In this document: piece by piece, positions 54,479 through 62,661 of the stretch
Layout of the letters: each line of letters starts with the position of its first letter
Numbering within the stretch: the stretch's first letter is position 1
Assembly (NCBI GenBank): GCA_017619585.1
Contig: JAFZSA010000006.1
Coordinates: 43,658 to 107,657, forward strand
DNA: 64,000 nt
Source of the DNA: Bacteroidaceae bacterium
GTDB lineage: Bacteria; Bacteroidota; Bacteroidia; Bacteroidales; Bacteroidaceae
Direction: 5' to 3'
Made by a program: the position numbers and the translations under genes
The notes under the pieces: model-generated
The model's input: the letters and a program-made list of their open reading frames with translations, nothing else
Databases searched by the model: none
What the model was told of the DNA's origin: nothing

Positions 54479-57400
54479 ATGGGCAAGAAATTTGCAGAAC
54501 ATAGTAAACTGAACCTCAGTGATGTGAACAAAGAGGTTCTGGAGCAGTGGAATGGAGAGGACCTCTTCCATAGAAGTATTTCTGAACGTGAAGGCTGTCC
54601 CTCTTTTGTCTTCTTTGAAGGACCTCCATCAGCCAACGGACATCCAGGTATCCACCATGTGATGGGTCGTACCATCAAGGATACTTTCCTGCGTTACAAG
54701 ACCATGCAGGGATTCCAAGTTAAGCGTAAAGCCGGATGGGATACACACGGACTCCCCGTCGAGTTGAGCGTGGAGAAGAGCTTGGGTATTACCAAGGAGG
54801 ATATTGGTAAGAAGATTAGCGTTGACGACTACAATGATGCTTGCCGCAAGAATGTGATGATGTATACCGACGAGTGGTCTGACCTTACCAACAAGATGGG
54901 CTACTGGGTAGATTTGGAACATCCCTATATCACATATGATAATAAGTATATTGAGAGTCTTTGGTGGTTGCTGAAGCAGCTGTACAACAAAGACTTGCTC
55001 TATAAGGGCTACACCATACAGCCCTATAGCCCTGCTGCCGGTACGGGCCTTTCTAGCCACGAGTTGAACCAACCCGGTTGCTACCGTGACGTAAAGGATA
55101 CTACCGTTACGGCACAGTTCAAAGTGATGGATAAACTAGCCGGACTAGATGGGCTAGCCGGACTAGAAACCTATATCTTAGCTTGGACAACAACACCTTG
55201 GACATTGCCCTCTAATACAGCACTCTGTGTTGGTCCTAAGATTGACTATGTAGCTGTAAAGGGTGCCAATCCCTACAGCGGTGAAGAGGCTGTCTATATC
55301 TTGGCCGAGAGCCGCCTGAGTGCTTACTTCCAGGCTGAAGAAGGTAAGGAAATAGAGATTCAGTGGCGTGGTAAGGGTACCGATTTGGTTGGCCTGCACT
55401 ATCAGCAGTTGATGCCTTGGGTGAAACCTTGTGCCTTGGAGGGTGACAAGGTGGTTGACAAGAGCGCAGATGCCTTCCGTGTTATCCCCGGTGACTATGT
55501 AACTACCGAGGATGGTACAGGTATTGTACATATTGCTCCTACCTTTGGTGCCGATGACGCCAAGGTGGCTAAGGATGCAGGTATCCCTTCTCTGTTTGTT
55601 ATTGACAAGGCTGGTGATACCCGTCCAATGGTTGACTTCCAGGGTAAGTACTTCCTGAAAGAGGATATGAATCCCGACTTCCTAGCTACTTGCGTCAACG
55701 TTTCATACTGGAAGCATAGCGGCAATTACGTAAAGAACGCCTACGATCCCAAATACAATATTGATGGTAAGTACGACGAGAAGGCTGCCACAAAGGATAT
55801 GGACCTGAACGTTGTATTGTGCCTGGAGATGAAGGAAGAGGGTACTGCCTTCAAGATTGAGAAGCATGTACACAATTATCCTCATTGCTGGCGTACAGAC
55901 AAGCCCGTACTTTACTATCCTCTGGATTCTTGGTTTATCCGCTCCACAGCTTGCAAGGACCGCATGGTTGAGCTCAACAAGACTATCAAGTGGAAGCCCG
56001 AAGCAACAGGCTCAGGCCGTTTTGGTAAGTGGCTGGAGAATCTGAACGACTGGAACCTCTCCCGTTCACGCTATTGGGGTACTCCCTTGCCCATCTGGCG
56101 CAACCGTGATACTAAGGAGGAGATCTGTATAGGTAGTGTAGAGGAACTCTATAACGAGATAGAAAAGGCTGTTGCTGCCGGCGTTATGTCAAGCAACCCC
56201 CTGAAGGATAAGGGTTTTGTTCCTGGCGATATGAGTCAGGAGAACTATGGCAGGATTGACCTGCACCGTCCCTATGTTGACGATATTAAACTTGTAGGCA
56301 AGAATGGCGATGTGCTGACACGTGAGCTTGACCTGATAGATGTATGGTTCGACTCAGGTGCCATGCCTTATGCCCAGATTCACTATCCCTTCGAGAATAA
56401 GGAGGCCCTCGACAGCCATGTCTGCTATCCTGCCGACTTCATTGCCGAAGGTGTTGACCAGACACGTGGATGGTTCTTTACTCTGCACGCCATTGCTACA
56501 ATGGTCTTTGACAGCGTAGCATACAAGGCTGTTATCAGTAATGGTCTGGTACTGGATAAGAATGGTATTAAGATGTCTAAGCGTCTGGGTAACGTCATCA
56601 ATCCCTTTGATTGTATAGAGACTTATGGTGTTGACCCCGTTCGTTGGTATATGGTTACCAATTCGGCTCCCTGGGATAACCTCAGCTTCGACCCCGATGG
56701 CGTGAAGGAGGTTAGCGGTAGTTTCTTTGTGAAGCTGCACCAGACCTACGGCTTGTTGGCTATGTATGCCAATGTTGACGGATGGAGCAACAGTCAGCCT
56801 CAGGTACCTTATTCAGAGCGTGCTCTCTTTGACCGTTGGATTCTAAGTCAGCTGAATACCCTTGTTAAGGATGTAACAGAGGCATTTGACGACTATGAGC
56901 CTACACGCGCAGGACGTGCCATCCAGACCTTTGTTGTTGACAACCTCAGCAACTGGTATGTTCGTCTGGCTAAGAAGCGTCTGTGGGGTGAGGGTATGTC
57001 GCAGGATAAGTTGGCTTGCTATCAGACTCTTTACGAGTGCCTGCTGACCGTCAGCAAACTGATTGCTCCTATCTCTCCCTTCTTTGCGGATCGTCTGTAT
57101 CGTGACCTTACCTTCGGTGAGGCTAAGACAAGTGTGCACCTTGATAGCTATCCCGTTGCTAACGAGAGCATCATAGACAAGAAGCTGGAGGAGAATATGG
57201 ACATTGTTCAGAAAATCTGTTCAATGGCACTCTCTCTGCGTAAGAAGGAGAAGATCGGTGTTCGTCAGCCCCTGCAGCGTATTGCCATCCCCGTTACGGA
57301 TAATAGTATTAAGGAAGGCATCATCTTCCTGAAGCATATCATCCTGGAAGAACTGAATATCAAGGATATTGAGTTCATTGAGGGACAGATGGTAGAAAAG

Positions 57401-57868
57401 AACGTGAAGCCCAACTTCCGCGTTATGGGTAAGAAGTTCGGTAAGCAGATGAAGGCCGCTGCCGCTGTTGTTACAGCCCTTTCTCAGGAGCAGATAGCAC
57501 AGTTGGAGAACGGAGCCATCACCATCAGTGTTGAGGGTACCGATTACGAACTGACCCGTGAGGATGTGGAGATCTCTGCTCAGGATATGCCAGGATGGAG
57601 TGTTACCAGCGAAGGCGTACTGACTGTTGCTCTGGATATCACCATTACCCCCGAGTTGCGTTTGGAAGGCGTAGCACGTGAACTGGTGCGCAGCATCCAG
57701 CAGATGCGTAAGGATACAGGTTTGGAGATTACAGACCGCATCAAGGTTACTGTTCCAAAAAACGAAGACAATGAAGCATGTGTCAAGACATACGGCGAGT
57801 ATATCGCATCGCAGGTTTTGGCAGATAATATAACCTTAGGAGAAGAACTAACAATACAAAAAAGTTAA
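54479..57868 (+). CDS. ileS: Isoleucyl-tRNA synthetase
   Basis: A 1129-residue class I synthetase. The HIGH-equivalent is HPGIHH at residues 55-60 and the KMSKS-equivalent KMSKR at 698-702; the CP1 editing domain lies between with TTPWTLPSNTALCV, and GWDTHGLPVE is conserved. The sequence resembles the eukaryote-like type 2 form and lacks the C-terminal zinc finger of the E. coli type; some type 2 enzymes are naturally tolerant of mupirocin, which is inference here. At the start of the editing domain an 18-nt tandem repeat encodes LAGLDGLAGLE. The stop is 4 nt from the DksA-like start. Confidence 0.96.
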   Translation: MGKKFAEHSKLNLSDVNKEVLEQWNGEDLFHRSISEREGCPSFVFFEGPPSANGHPGIHHVMGRTIKDTFLRYKTMQGFQVKRKAGWDTHGLPVELSVEKSLGITKEDIGKKISVDDYNDACRKNVMMYTDEWSDLTNKMGYWVDLEHPYITYDNKYIESLWWLLKQLYNKDLLYKGYTIQPYSPAAGTGLSSHELNQPGCYRDVKDTTVTAQFKVMDKLAGLDGLAGLETYILAWTTTPWTLPSNTALCVGPKIDYVAVKGANPYSGEEAVYILAESRLSAYFQAEEGKEIEIQWRGKGTDLVGLHYQQLMPWVKPCALEGDKVVDKSADAFRVIPGDYVTTEDGTGIVHIAPTFGADDAKVAKDAGIPSLFVIDKAGDTRPMVDFQGKYFLKEDMNPDFLATCVNVSYWKHSGNYVKNAYDPKYNIDGKYDEKAATKDMDLNVVLCLEMKEEGTAFKIEKHVHNYPHCWRTDKPVLYYPLDSWFIRSTACKDRMVELNKTIKWKPEATGSGRFGKWLENLNDWNLSRSRYWGTPLPIWRNRDTKEEICIGSVEELYNEIEKAVAAGVMSSNPLKDKGFVPGDMSQENYGRIDLHRPYVDDIKLVGKNGDVLTRELDLIDVWFDSGAMPYAQIHYPFENKEALDSHVCYPADFIAEGVDQTRGWFFTLHAIATMVFDSVAYKAVISNGLVLDKNGIKMSKRLGNVINPFDCIETYGVDPVRWYMVTNSAPWDNLSFDPDGVKEVSGSFFVKLHQTYGLLAMYANVDGWSNSQPQVPYSERALFDRWILSQLNTLVKDVTEAFDDYEPTRAGRAIQTFVVDNLSNWYVRLAKKRLWGEGMSQDKLACYQTLYECLLTVSKLIAPISPFFADRLYRDLTFGEAKTSVHLDSYPVANESIIDKKLEENMDIVQKICSMALSLRKKEKIGVRQPLQRIAIPVTDNSIKEGIIFLKHIILEELNIKDIEFIEGQMVEKNVKPNFRVMGKKFGKQMKAAAAVVTALSQEQIAQLENGAITISVEGTDYELTREDVEISAQDMPGWSVTSEGVLTVALDITITPELRLEGVARELVRSIQQMRKDTGLEITDRIKVTVPKNEDNEACVKTYGEYIASQVLADNITLGEELTIQKS
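55136..55167. repeat. In-frame 18-nt tandem repeat inside ileS
   Basis: CTAGCCGGACTAGA occurs at 55136-55149 and 55154-55167, encoding LAGLDG then LAGLET. Confidence 0.85.
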
Positions 57869-57872
57869 TAAC

Positions 57873-58262
57873 ATGGAAGAAGAAAAGAAACGTTATTCTG
57901 ACGAGGAACTGGAAGAGTTCCGTCAGATTATCCTGGACAAGTTGGCTGTAAACCGTAGAGACTATGAAGCCTATATGGATCAGCTTACCCGCCGTAATGA
58001 CAATGGTGCTGATGACACCGCCCCCACTTATCATCAGTTGGAGGAGGGCTCAGAGGCTTTGTCTAAGGAGACGTTGATGAACATGGCCGTTCGTACCCAG
58101 AAGTTTATCAAGGGACTGGAGCAGGCTTTGGTTCGCATCGACAACAAGACTTATGGTATCTGTCGTGAAACAGGCAAGTTGATTCCCAAAGAGCGTCTGC
58201 GCCTGGTTCCCCATGCAACTCTTAGTGTTGAAGCTAAGAATGCCCGTGACAAACGTAAGTAA
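57873..58262 (+). CDS. TraR/DksA-family protein lacking the zinc cysteines
   Basis: A 129-residue protein with an N-terminal coiled-coil (acidic, KRYSDEELEEFRQIILDK) and a C-terminal segment YGICRETGKLIPKERLRLVPHATLS that lines up with the DksA zinc finger YGxCxxCGxxIxxxRLxAxPxAxxCxxC. Only one of the four Cys remains. DksA-type proteins bind the RNA polymerase secondary channel and adjust rRNA and stress transcription; the metal-free form is common in Bacteroidota. It lies between ileS (4 nt) and lspA (3 nt), so the three genes are likely co-transcribed. Confidence 0.88.
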   Translation: MEEEKKRYSDEELEEFRQIILDKLAVNRRDYEAYMDQLTRRNDNGADDTAPTYHQLEEGSEALSKETLMNMAVRTQKFIKGLEQALVRIDNKTYGICRETGKLIPKERLRLVPHATLSVEAKNARDKRK

Positions 58263-58265
58263 TCT

Positions 58266-58880
58266 ATGACTCGCAGGCAAAAGCAGGTACTCTATAGCAT
58301 AATACTCTCGGTGGTCATACTCTGTACTGATCAGCTAATTAAAATAGCTGTGAAGACGGGTATGTACCTTCACCAGAGTATTCATGTAACGGATTGGTTC
58401 CAGATTCTCTTCACAGAGAATCGCGGTATGGCCTTTGGCATGGAACTCTTCGACAAGCTGTTCCTTACTTCGTTCCGTATCATTGCCGTCTCATTCCTTA
58501 TATATTATATCGGGAAGCTGATAAAGAAGGGAATAGGATGGGGGTATCTTTCTTGTCTGGTTCTGATAATGGCTGGAGCTGCAGGAAATATCTTTGACTG
58601 CGTCTTCTACGGCATGATATTCAATAACCCGCCAGCTCCCATGATTGCCGAGTTCGTGCCCTGGGGAACAGGATACGAAAGTCTGCTCCATGGTAGGGTG
58701 GTGGATATGTTCTACTTTCCTTTGGTGGAGTGGGATTGGCCATCGTGGTTGCCTTTATGGGGCGGCGAGCATTTCATATTCTTCAGCCCCATATTCAACT
58801 TTGCTGACGCATGCATATCATGTGGTGTTATAGCATTGCTCCTCTTCTTTAATAAAAAGGTATTACGGAATGAGGAGTAA
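58266..58880 (+). CDS. lspA: Lipoprotein signal peptidase II
   Basis: A 204-residue inner-membrane aspartyl protease that cleaves lipoprotein signal peptides. It has four transmembrane helices, TDQLIKIAVK near the start, ENRGMAFGME, the first catalytic Asp111 in GAAGNIFDC, RVVDMFYF, and the second catalytic Asp181 in FNFADACIS. The long loop before the last helix (VEWDWPSWLPLWGGEHFIFF shortened: WDWPSWLPLWGG) is a Bacteroidota feature. It overlaps the DUF4296 lipoprotein gene by 11 bp. Confidence 0.95.
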   Translation: MTRRQKQVLYSIILSVVILCTDQLIKIAVKTGMYLHQSIHVTDWFQILFTENRGMAFGMELFDKLFLTSFRIIAVSFLIYYIGKLIKKGIGWGYLSCLVLIMAGAAGNIFDCVFYGMIFNNPPAPMIAEFVPWGTGYESLLHGRVVDMFYFPLVEWDWPSWLPLWGGEHFIFFSPIFNFADACISCGVIALLLFFNKKVLRNEE

Positions 58881-59859
58881 TGCTTTTGTTTTCTGCTGCC
58901 TGACCTTGGCATCATGTGTGCTGTTGGGCTGTAAACCCAAGCGACCAAGTGGCATTCTCTCTGAAAGTAAAATGGAGAATGTGATGGTTGACTACCATCT
59001 GGCGCAGGGAATGGCTGATCAGGCGGATGGAGACATTGAAGCTGCACGTTACAGATACATTCAGGCTGTCTTCAGAAAACACCATATTACGGAGGCTGTC
59101 TTTGATTCTTCTTTGGTTTACTATTTCGAGAATTCAGAGAAGTTCAATGATATCTACAAGAATGTAAGCCAGCGCGTACAGGCTCAGGCTGAGAAATTCG
59201 GTGTAGATGCCATAGCTACCCAAAACCAGTACAGTCATCTTACCAGTCAGGGTGATACGGCCAACGTGTGGACCGACCACAGCAATGCCTGTATTATCCC
59301 CAACAAACTTCAGAACATCTATCAGTTTGTCTTGATGGCTGATAGTACGTATCAGATTGGTGATTCGTTTATCTGGCACTTCCATACACAGTACATCACT
59401 CAGGGAATTGACAGAGAGGCCTATGCCGTTCTTACCTTGCAGTATGAGAATGACTCTATTGTGAGTGTGATGCAGTATGTCAGGGGAAACAACAACTTTG
59501 ATGTGAGATTTTCTCCCAGTGCTCCGCTTGATACTGTGCCCTTACGCAAAATCAACGGTTTTGTATTTATGCCTACTATGCAGCCGGGCGAGAATAACCT
59601 GATGGTTCTCTTGCTTCAGGATCTTTCTATGGTTCGTATGCATCCTGAGAAGAAAGAGACTGTTGCGGTTGATTCAACTCTTACAGATTCTCTACAGCAT
59701 GATACTATGCCTGTACCTTCAGGCAAGCGTCTTTCTCCTTTGGAGATAAGGGACAAACAACCACATGAGAAGAAGATTGATGTTGTGAAGGAGAAGCCTG
59801 TACGCCCTATAAGACGTAATCAGGGAAACAGCAGACTAAAACGTCGTTACCAGTTATGA
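58870..59859 (+). CDS. DUF4296 domain-containing lipoprotein
   Basis: A 329-residue lipoprotein (lipobox VLLGC, Cys21, then KPKRPSG). The N-terminal domain with PSGILSESKMENVMVDYHLAQ (shortened: KMENVMVDYHLAQGMA) and FDSSLVYYFENSEKFNDIY matches DUF4296; the middle is beta-rich and the C-terminal 70 residues are low complexity, basic and Pro-rich (KPVRPIRRNQGNSRLKRRYQL shortened: RRNQGNSRLKRRY). It overlaps lspA by 11 bp and the next ORF by 4 bp (ATGA). In Bacteroidota it is normally found behind lspA; function unknown. Confidence 0.83.
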   Translation: MRSNAFVFCCLTLASCVLLGCKPKRPSGILSESKMENVMVDYHLAQGMADQADGDIEAARYRYIQAVFRKHHITEAVFDSSLVYYFENSEKFNDIYKNVSQRVQAQAEKFGVDAIATQNQYSHLTSQGDTANVWTDHSNACIIPNKLQNIYQFVLMADSTYQIGDSFIWHFHTQYITQGIDREAYAVLTLQYENDSIVSVMQYVRGNNNFDVRFSPSAPLDTVPLRKINGFVFMPTMQPGENNLMVLLLQDLSMVRMHPEKKETVAVDSTLTDSLQHDTMPVPSGKRLSPLEIRDKQPHEKKIDVVKEKPVRPIRRNQGNSRLKRRYQL

Positions 59860-60023
59860 TACTTAAACGTGCTTACCATAGAATGCAGAATGCCGAGGGG
59901 AACGTTATAGAGGGACCTTTGGTGGTTGAGCAGGAAGAAGACGGAACATACATCTCTTACCATTTGCTTCAGCAGGAAGAGGCTGCCACAGAGTGGGTAG
60001 GGGGAACGTATGTTAATTCATAA
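59856..60023 (+). CDS. Small coupled ORF, 55 aa, unknown
   Basis: An ATGA overlap with the DUF4296 stop starts a 55-codon frame reading MILKRAYHRMQNAEGNVIEG and so on, ending GGTYVNS. It contains a plausible beta-strand core (IEGPLVVEQEEDGTYISYH) and no signal or transmembrane segment. The N-terminal I-L-K-x-A-Y and strand pattern vaguely recalls the start of amidohydrolases, but the protein is far too short to be one. The last residues and the stop codon come from the TTAATTCATAATTCATAG repeat, so the natural C-terminus may have been truncated or replaced by repeat sequence. Confidence 0.6.
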   Translation: MILKRAYHRMQNAEGNVIEGPLVVEQEEDGTYISYHLLQQEEAATEWVGGTYVNS

Positions 60024-60090
60024 TTCATAGTTCATAGTTCATAGTTTGCGCTAACCTCTAACCGCAATTATTAATTTTCAATTCTCAATT
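60013..60090. repeat. Composite intergenic repeat array
   Basis: TTAATTCATAATTCATAGTT... (60013-60044), GCTAACCTCTAACC (60050-60063) and TTAATTTTCAATTCTCAATT (60071-60090): the same module order as at 54280-54383 but without the 42-nt unit. Confidence 0.85.
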
Positions 60091-60106
60091 TTAATACATA
60101 TTCCAC

Positions 60107-61102
60107 ATGAAAAGATTCTTTATCCTTGCACTTGCAATACTTGTCTTGGGCTCAAACGCTGTTGAAGCCAAGAAGAAAAAGACTAGTGGCAACCCAATTG
60201 CAGAGGGTTGGTATGCCGATCCTGAAGGTGCCGTCCTGGGCGGTAAGTATTGGATTTTCCCAACCTATAGTGCACCCTACAAGCAGCAGCTGCACTTTGA
60301 TGCTTTCAGTAGTACCGATTTGGTGAACTGGACCAAGCACGAGCGTGTGTTGGAACAGAAGAACATTCCCTGGTTGCATATGGCACTATGGGCTCCCGCT
60401 ATTATAGAGGCTAACAATAAGTTCTACCTGTTCTTTGGAGGTAACGATGTCCACGAAGGCGAAGTGGGAGGTATCGGCGTTGCTGTATCAGATAAGCCTG
60501 AGGGTCCTTATGTAGATGCTCTGGGCAAGCCTCTCATTAACGAGATTGTAAACGGGGCACAACCAATTGACCAGTTTGTGTTCCGTGACGATGACGGACA
60601 GTTCTATATGTTCTATGGCGGTTGGCGTCATTGTAATGTATGTAAGCTCAGTCCTGATCTGCTTAGCATTGTTCCATGGGAAGACGGACAGAAGTTCCAT
60701 GAGGTTACTCCCAGTGAAACTTACGTGGAAGGTCCTTTTATGCTGAAGCGTAACGGTAAGTATTACTTTATGTGGAGCGAAGGCGGATGGACAGGTCCTG
60801 ACTATTGCGTGGCATATGCTATTGCCGACAGTCCCTTTGGACCTTTCAAGCGCATTGGTAAGATACTTGAGCGCGACGAGAGCATAGCTCGTGGTGCAGG
60901 CCATCACTCCGTTATTCAGGTTCCCGGTAAGGATGAATACTACATTATCTATCACCGCCGTCCTTTGGAAGAGACAGACGGAAACCACCGTGTGACTTGC
61001 ATAGATAAGTTGGAGTTTAATCCGGACGGTACAATAAAGCCTGTGAAGATGACTTTTGAGGGTGTTCGACCCAACAAGATTAAGAAGACTTATAAGAAAT
61101 AG
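60107..61102 (+). CDS. Glycoside hydrolase family 43-like enzyme
   Basis: A 331-residue exported five-blade beta-propeller hydrolase (signal peptide MKRFFILALAILVLGSNAVEA shortened: ending SNAVEA). The three GH43 acidic residues are visible: general base Asp38 in YADPEG, pKa-modulating Asp155 in PIDQFVF, and general acid Glu208 in YVEGPF. Typical activities are arabinofuranosidase or xylosidase, but the exact substrate is not readable. It stands alone between repeat DNA and a perfect terminator. Confidence 0.86.
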   Translation: MKRFFILALAILVLGSNAVEAKKKKTSGNPIAEGWYADPEGAVLGGKYWIFPTYSAPYKQQLHFDAFSSTDLVNWTKHERVLEQKNIPWLHMALWAPAIIEANNKFYLFFGGNDVHEGEVGGIGVAVSDKPEGPYVDALGKPLINEIVNGAQPIDQFVFRDDDGQFYMFYGGWRHCNVCKLSPDLLSIVPWEDGQKFHEVTPSETYVEGPFMLKRNGKYYFMWSEGGWTGPDYCVAYAIADSPFGPFKRIGKILERDESIARGAGHHSVIQVPGKDEYYIIYHRRPLEETDGNHRVTCIDKLEFNPDGTIKPVKMTFEGVRPNKIKKTYKK

Positions 61103-61105
61103 GAT

Positions 61106-61146
61106 AATATAGAAAGGGAACTCATAACGGGTTCCCTTTCTATATT
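61106..61146. terminator. Bidirectional terminator between GH43 and DUF3667 genes
   Basis: A perfect 16-bp stem (AATATAGAAAGGGAAC at 61106-61121 with GTTCCCTTTCTATATT at 61131-61146) around a 9-nt loop. Its right end touches the stop codon of the DUF3667 gene. Confidence 0.88.
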
Positions 61147-62011
61147 AATGAGTCAGCCCTATTGTTATGATTATGATTGCAATTATTGTAATGGCAATAA
61201 AGATTGTAGAGGATATGAATGCTATTATGTTCATGATGACACTCCTCTTCCAACTGATTTTCAGTATTTGTTTATATATGATAATATAGAAGAGTACTGA
61301 TAATGTATTTCTGAATGCGAAGCTTTGCCAGTCTCCAGTTTTCACGAAATGTGACACTGGTAGTATAACTATGGCAAATAGCATCATCAGACAGGACTGG
61401 TAAATCATGGTGTAGAAATGCTCTGCTATATTTAGTTCCAACATTCTTCCGTCGGGTCTTTCCAACTTTCGTTTACGAAATATTAACCAGTATGGTATTA
61501 CAAAGAAAAATGCGTTTGTCAGTGCGTGATAGACCCTGTTTGAAGACAATACCTGAAGTAATGATAATGTTTCCTCCACTGTTTCCTCCACTTCTTCGTC
61601 AAAGTCTTCATCATAGCTATCTTCGTCTTGTGTTATGACTTCACATTTTTCTTCCACTTCTTTGAAGAAAGAATTATCCTTGCCGGTTACATAAGAGAAA
61701 AGAGCATAAATTGTAACCAGGTATATCAGCATCTTGATAGGAGGGACAAAGCGGATGCGTTTTCCCAGTATGAATTCTCTAATCATGTACCCTGGACGGG
61801 TGCAGAGGCTTTTGAGGGTGTGGATGAAATTGTTTTCACCAACCACAAATGTTGTGAACACATTTGTAACCAAGCCCTTAAGGTGCAGACGCTTGGTTGA
61901 GCCCTTCTGTCCGCATTCCGGGCAGTAGTTCCCTTCATAGGTGTTCCCACAATTCAGGCATTTTGTTCTATTGTCCTTTGTTTCCACGGTTTTATTTTTC
62001 AATGATGGCAA
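61145..62011 (-). CDS. DUF3667 membrane protein with zinc ribbon
   Basis: A 288-residue inner-membrane protein: an N-terminal zinc ribbon CLNCGNTYEGNYCPECG (residues 18-34), a conserved DUF3667 segment with FVVGENNFIHTLKSLCTRPG (shortened: HTLKSLCTRPGYMIREFI), one transmembrane helix (about 88-108), an acidic loop (EDSYDEDFDEEVEETVEE shortened to DEDFDEEVEE), and three or more C-terminal helices ending in a run of Ile. The function of the family is unknown. It overlaps the DMP19-like gene by 20 bp, so both are translated from one message. Confidence 0.83.
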   Translation of the reverse strand: MPSLKNKTVETKDNRTKCLNCGNTYEGNYCPECGQKGSTKRLHLKGLVTNVFTTFVVGENNFIHTLKSLCTRPGYMIREFILGKRIRFVPPIKMLIYLVTIYALFSYVTGKDNSFFKEVEEKCEVITQDEDSYDEDFDEEVEETVEETLSLLQVLSSNRVYHALTNAFFFVIPYWLIFRKRKLERPDGRMLELNIAEHFYTMIYQSCLMMLFAIVILPVSHFVKTGDWQSFAFRNTLSVLFYIIIYKQILKISWKRSVIMNIIAFISSTIFIAITIIAIIIITIGLTH

Positions 62012-62495
62012 ATTGCTCTAAATGTTCGTCAATGTAACGGGCTACTGTCTCTGTCACCTCTTCTTCCATCTCTATAAATTCATCGTCAAGGTCGTCAAAT
62101 TCGGGGTACTTCTCAAACAGCGCCATAAACTCCTCGTCAGAGTAATCCTTTGTTATTTCCTCTCCGTACTTCTCAAAGAGTTTCCTACCTTTATATATAA
62201 GGTTACAGAAATCCTTTGCTCCCCATAGGCGCATGGCTTTGGCAAAGGGATTCAGGAAAATGAAAGGTCCGTAGCCATTGTGAATAAGCTGAACAAAGCC
62301 TCCGTCCATTACTTCCTCACGGAAAATCATGTAGGCCATGAGGGTTATCTGGTCGGCTTGCAGCTTTTGCATGCCTTCTGCATTCAACTCTCCGCCGATG
62401 CTTTCCAGAATGTGCTTGTAAAAGACGTCAACAAAAGCATCCATTCCCTGCTGGGCAGCTTGAATAATCTCAGTTTCTTTAATCTGCACTTGCAT
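61992..62495 (-). CDS. DMP19-like (DUF4375) acidic protein
   Basis: A 167-residue acidic, mostly helical cytosolic protein. MIFREEVMDGGFVQLIHNGYG (shortened: EEVMDGGFVQLIHNG) and FLNPFAKAMRLWGAKDFCNL (shortened: AKAMRLWGAKDF) are hallmarks of the DUF4375 family named after the Neisseria DNA-mimic protein DMP19. The C-terminal third is rich in Asp/Glu (FDDLDDEFIEMEEE). Whether it mimics DNA here is inference. It is the first gene of a two-gene operon with the DUF3667 membrane protein and is divergent from the Fe-S scaffold-like gene. Confidence 0.78.
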   Translation of the reverse strand: MQVQIKETEIIQAAQQGMDAFVDVFYKHILESIGGELNAEGMQKLQADQITLMAYMIFREEVMDGGFVQLIHNGYGPFIFLNPFAKAMRLWGAKDFCNLIYKGRKLFEKYGEEITKDYSDEEFMALFEKYPEFDDLDDEFIEMEEEVTETVARYIDEHLEQFAIIEK

Positions 62496-62519
62496 GATAT
62501 GTTGTTGTTATTTGTAATG

Positions 62520-62527
62520 CAAAGGTA
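62520..62527 (-). promoter_or_regulatory. -7 box of the DMP19-DUF3667 operon
   Basis: TACCTTTG on the minus strand about 25 nt upstream of the ATG; -33 element not clear. Confidence 0.45.
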
Positions 62528-62577
62528 TCAAAAATAATGATAATTAGGTAGCCGTCGTGAAAAATCGCTTTCCTTTT

Positions 62578-62608
62578 TTTGATTTAAGCGCTTTTTTTAC
62601 TACTTTTG
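62578..62608 (+). promoter_or_regulatory. Promoter of the NifU-like/GGGtGRT operon
   Basis: TTTG at 62578-62581 and TACTTTTG at 62601-62608 are 19 bp apart; the leader is about 45 nt. Confidence 0.75.
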
Positions 62609-62661
62609 CATGATTTTTAGTGATAAAAAACATCAAATTATAATTAATAATTTAAGTAAAC

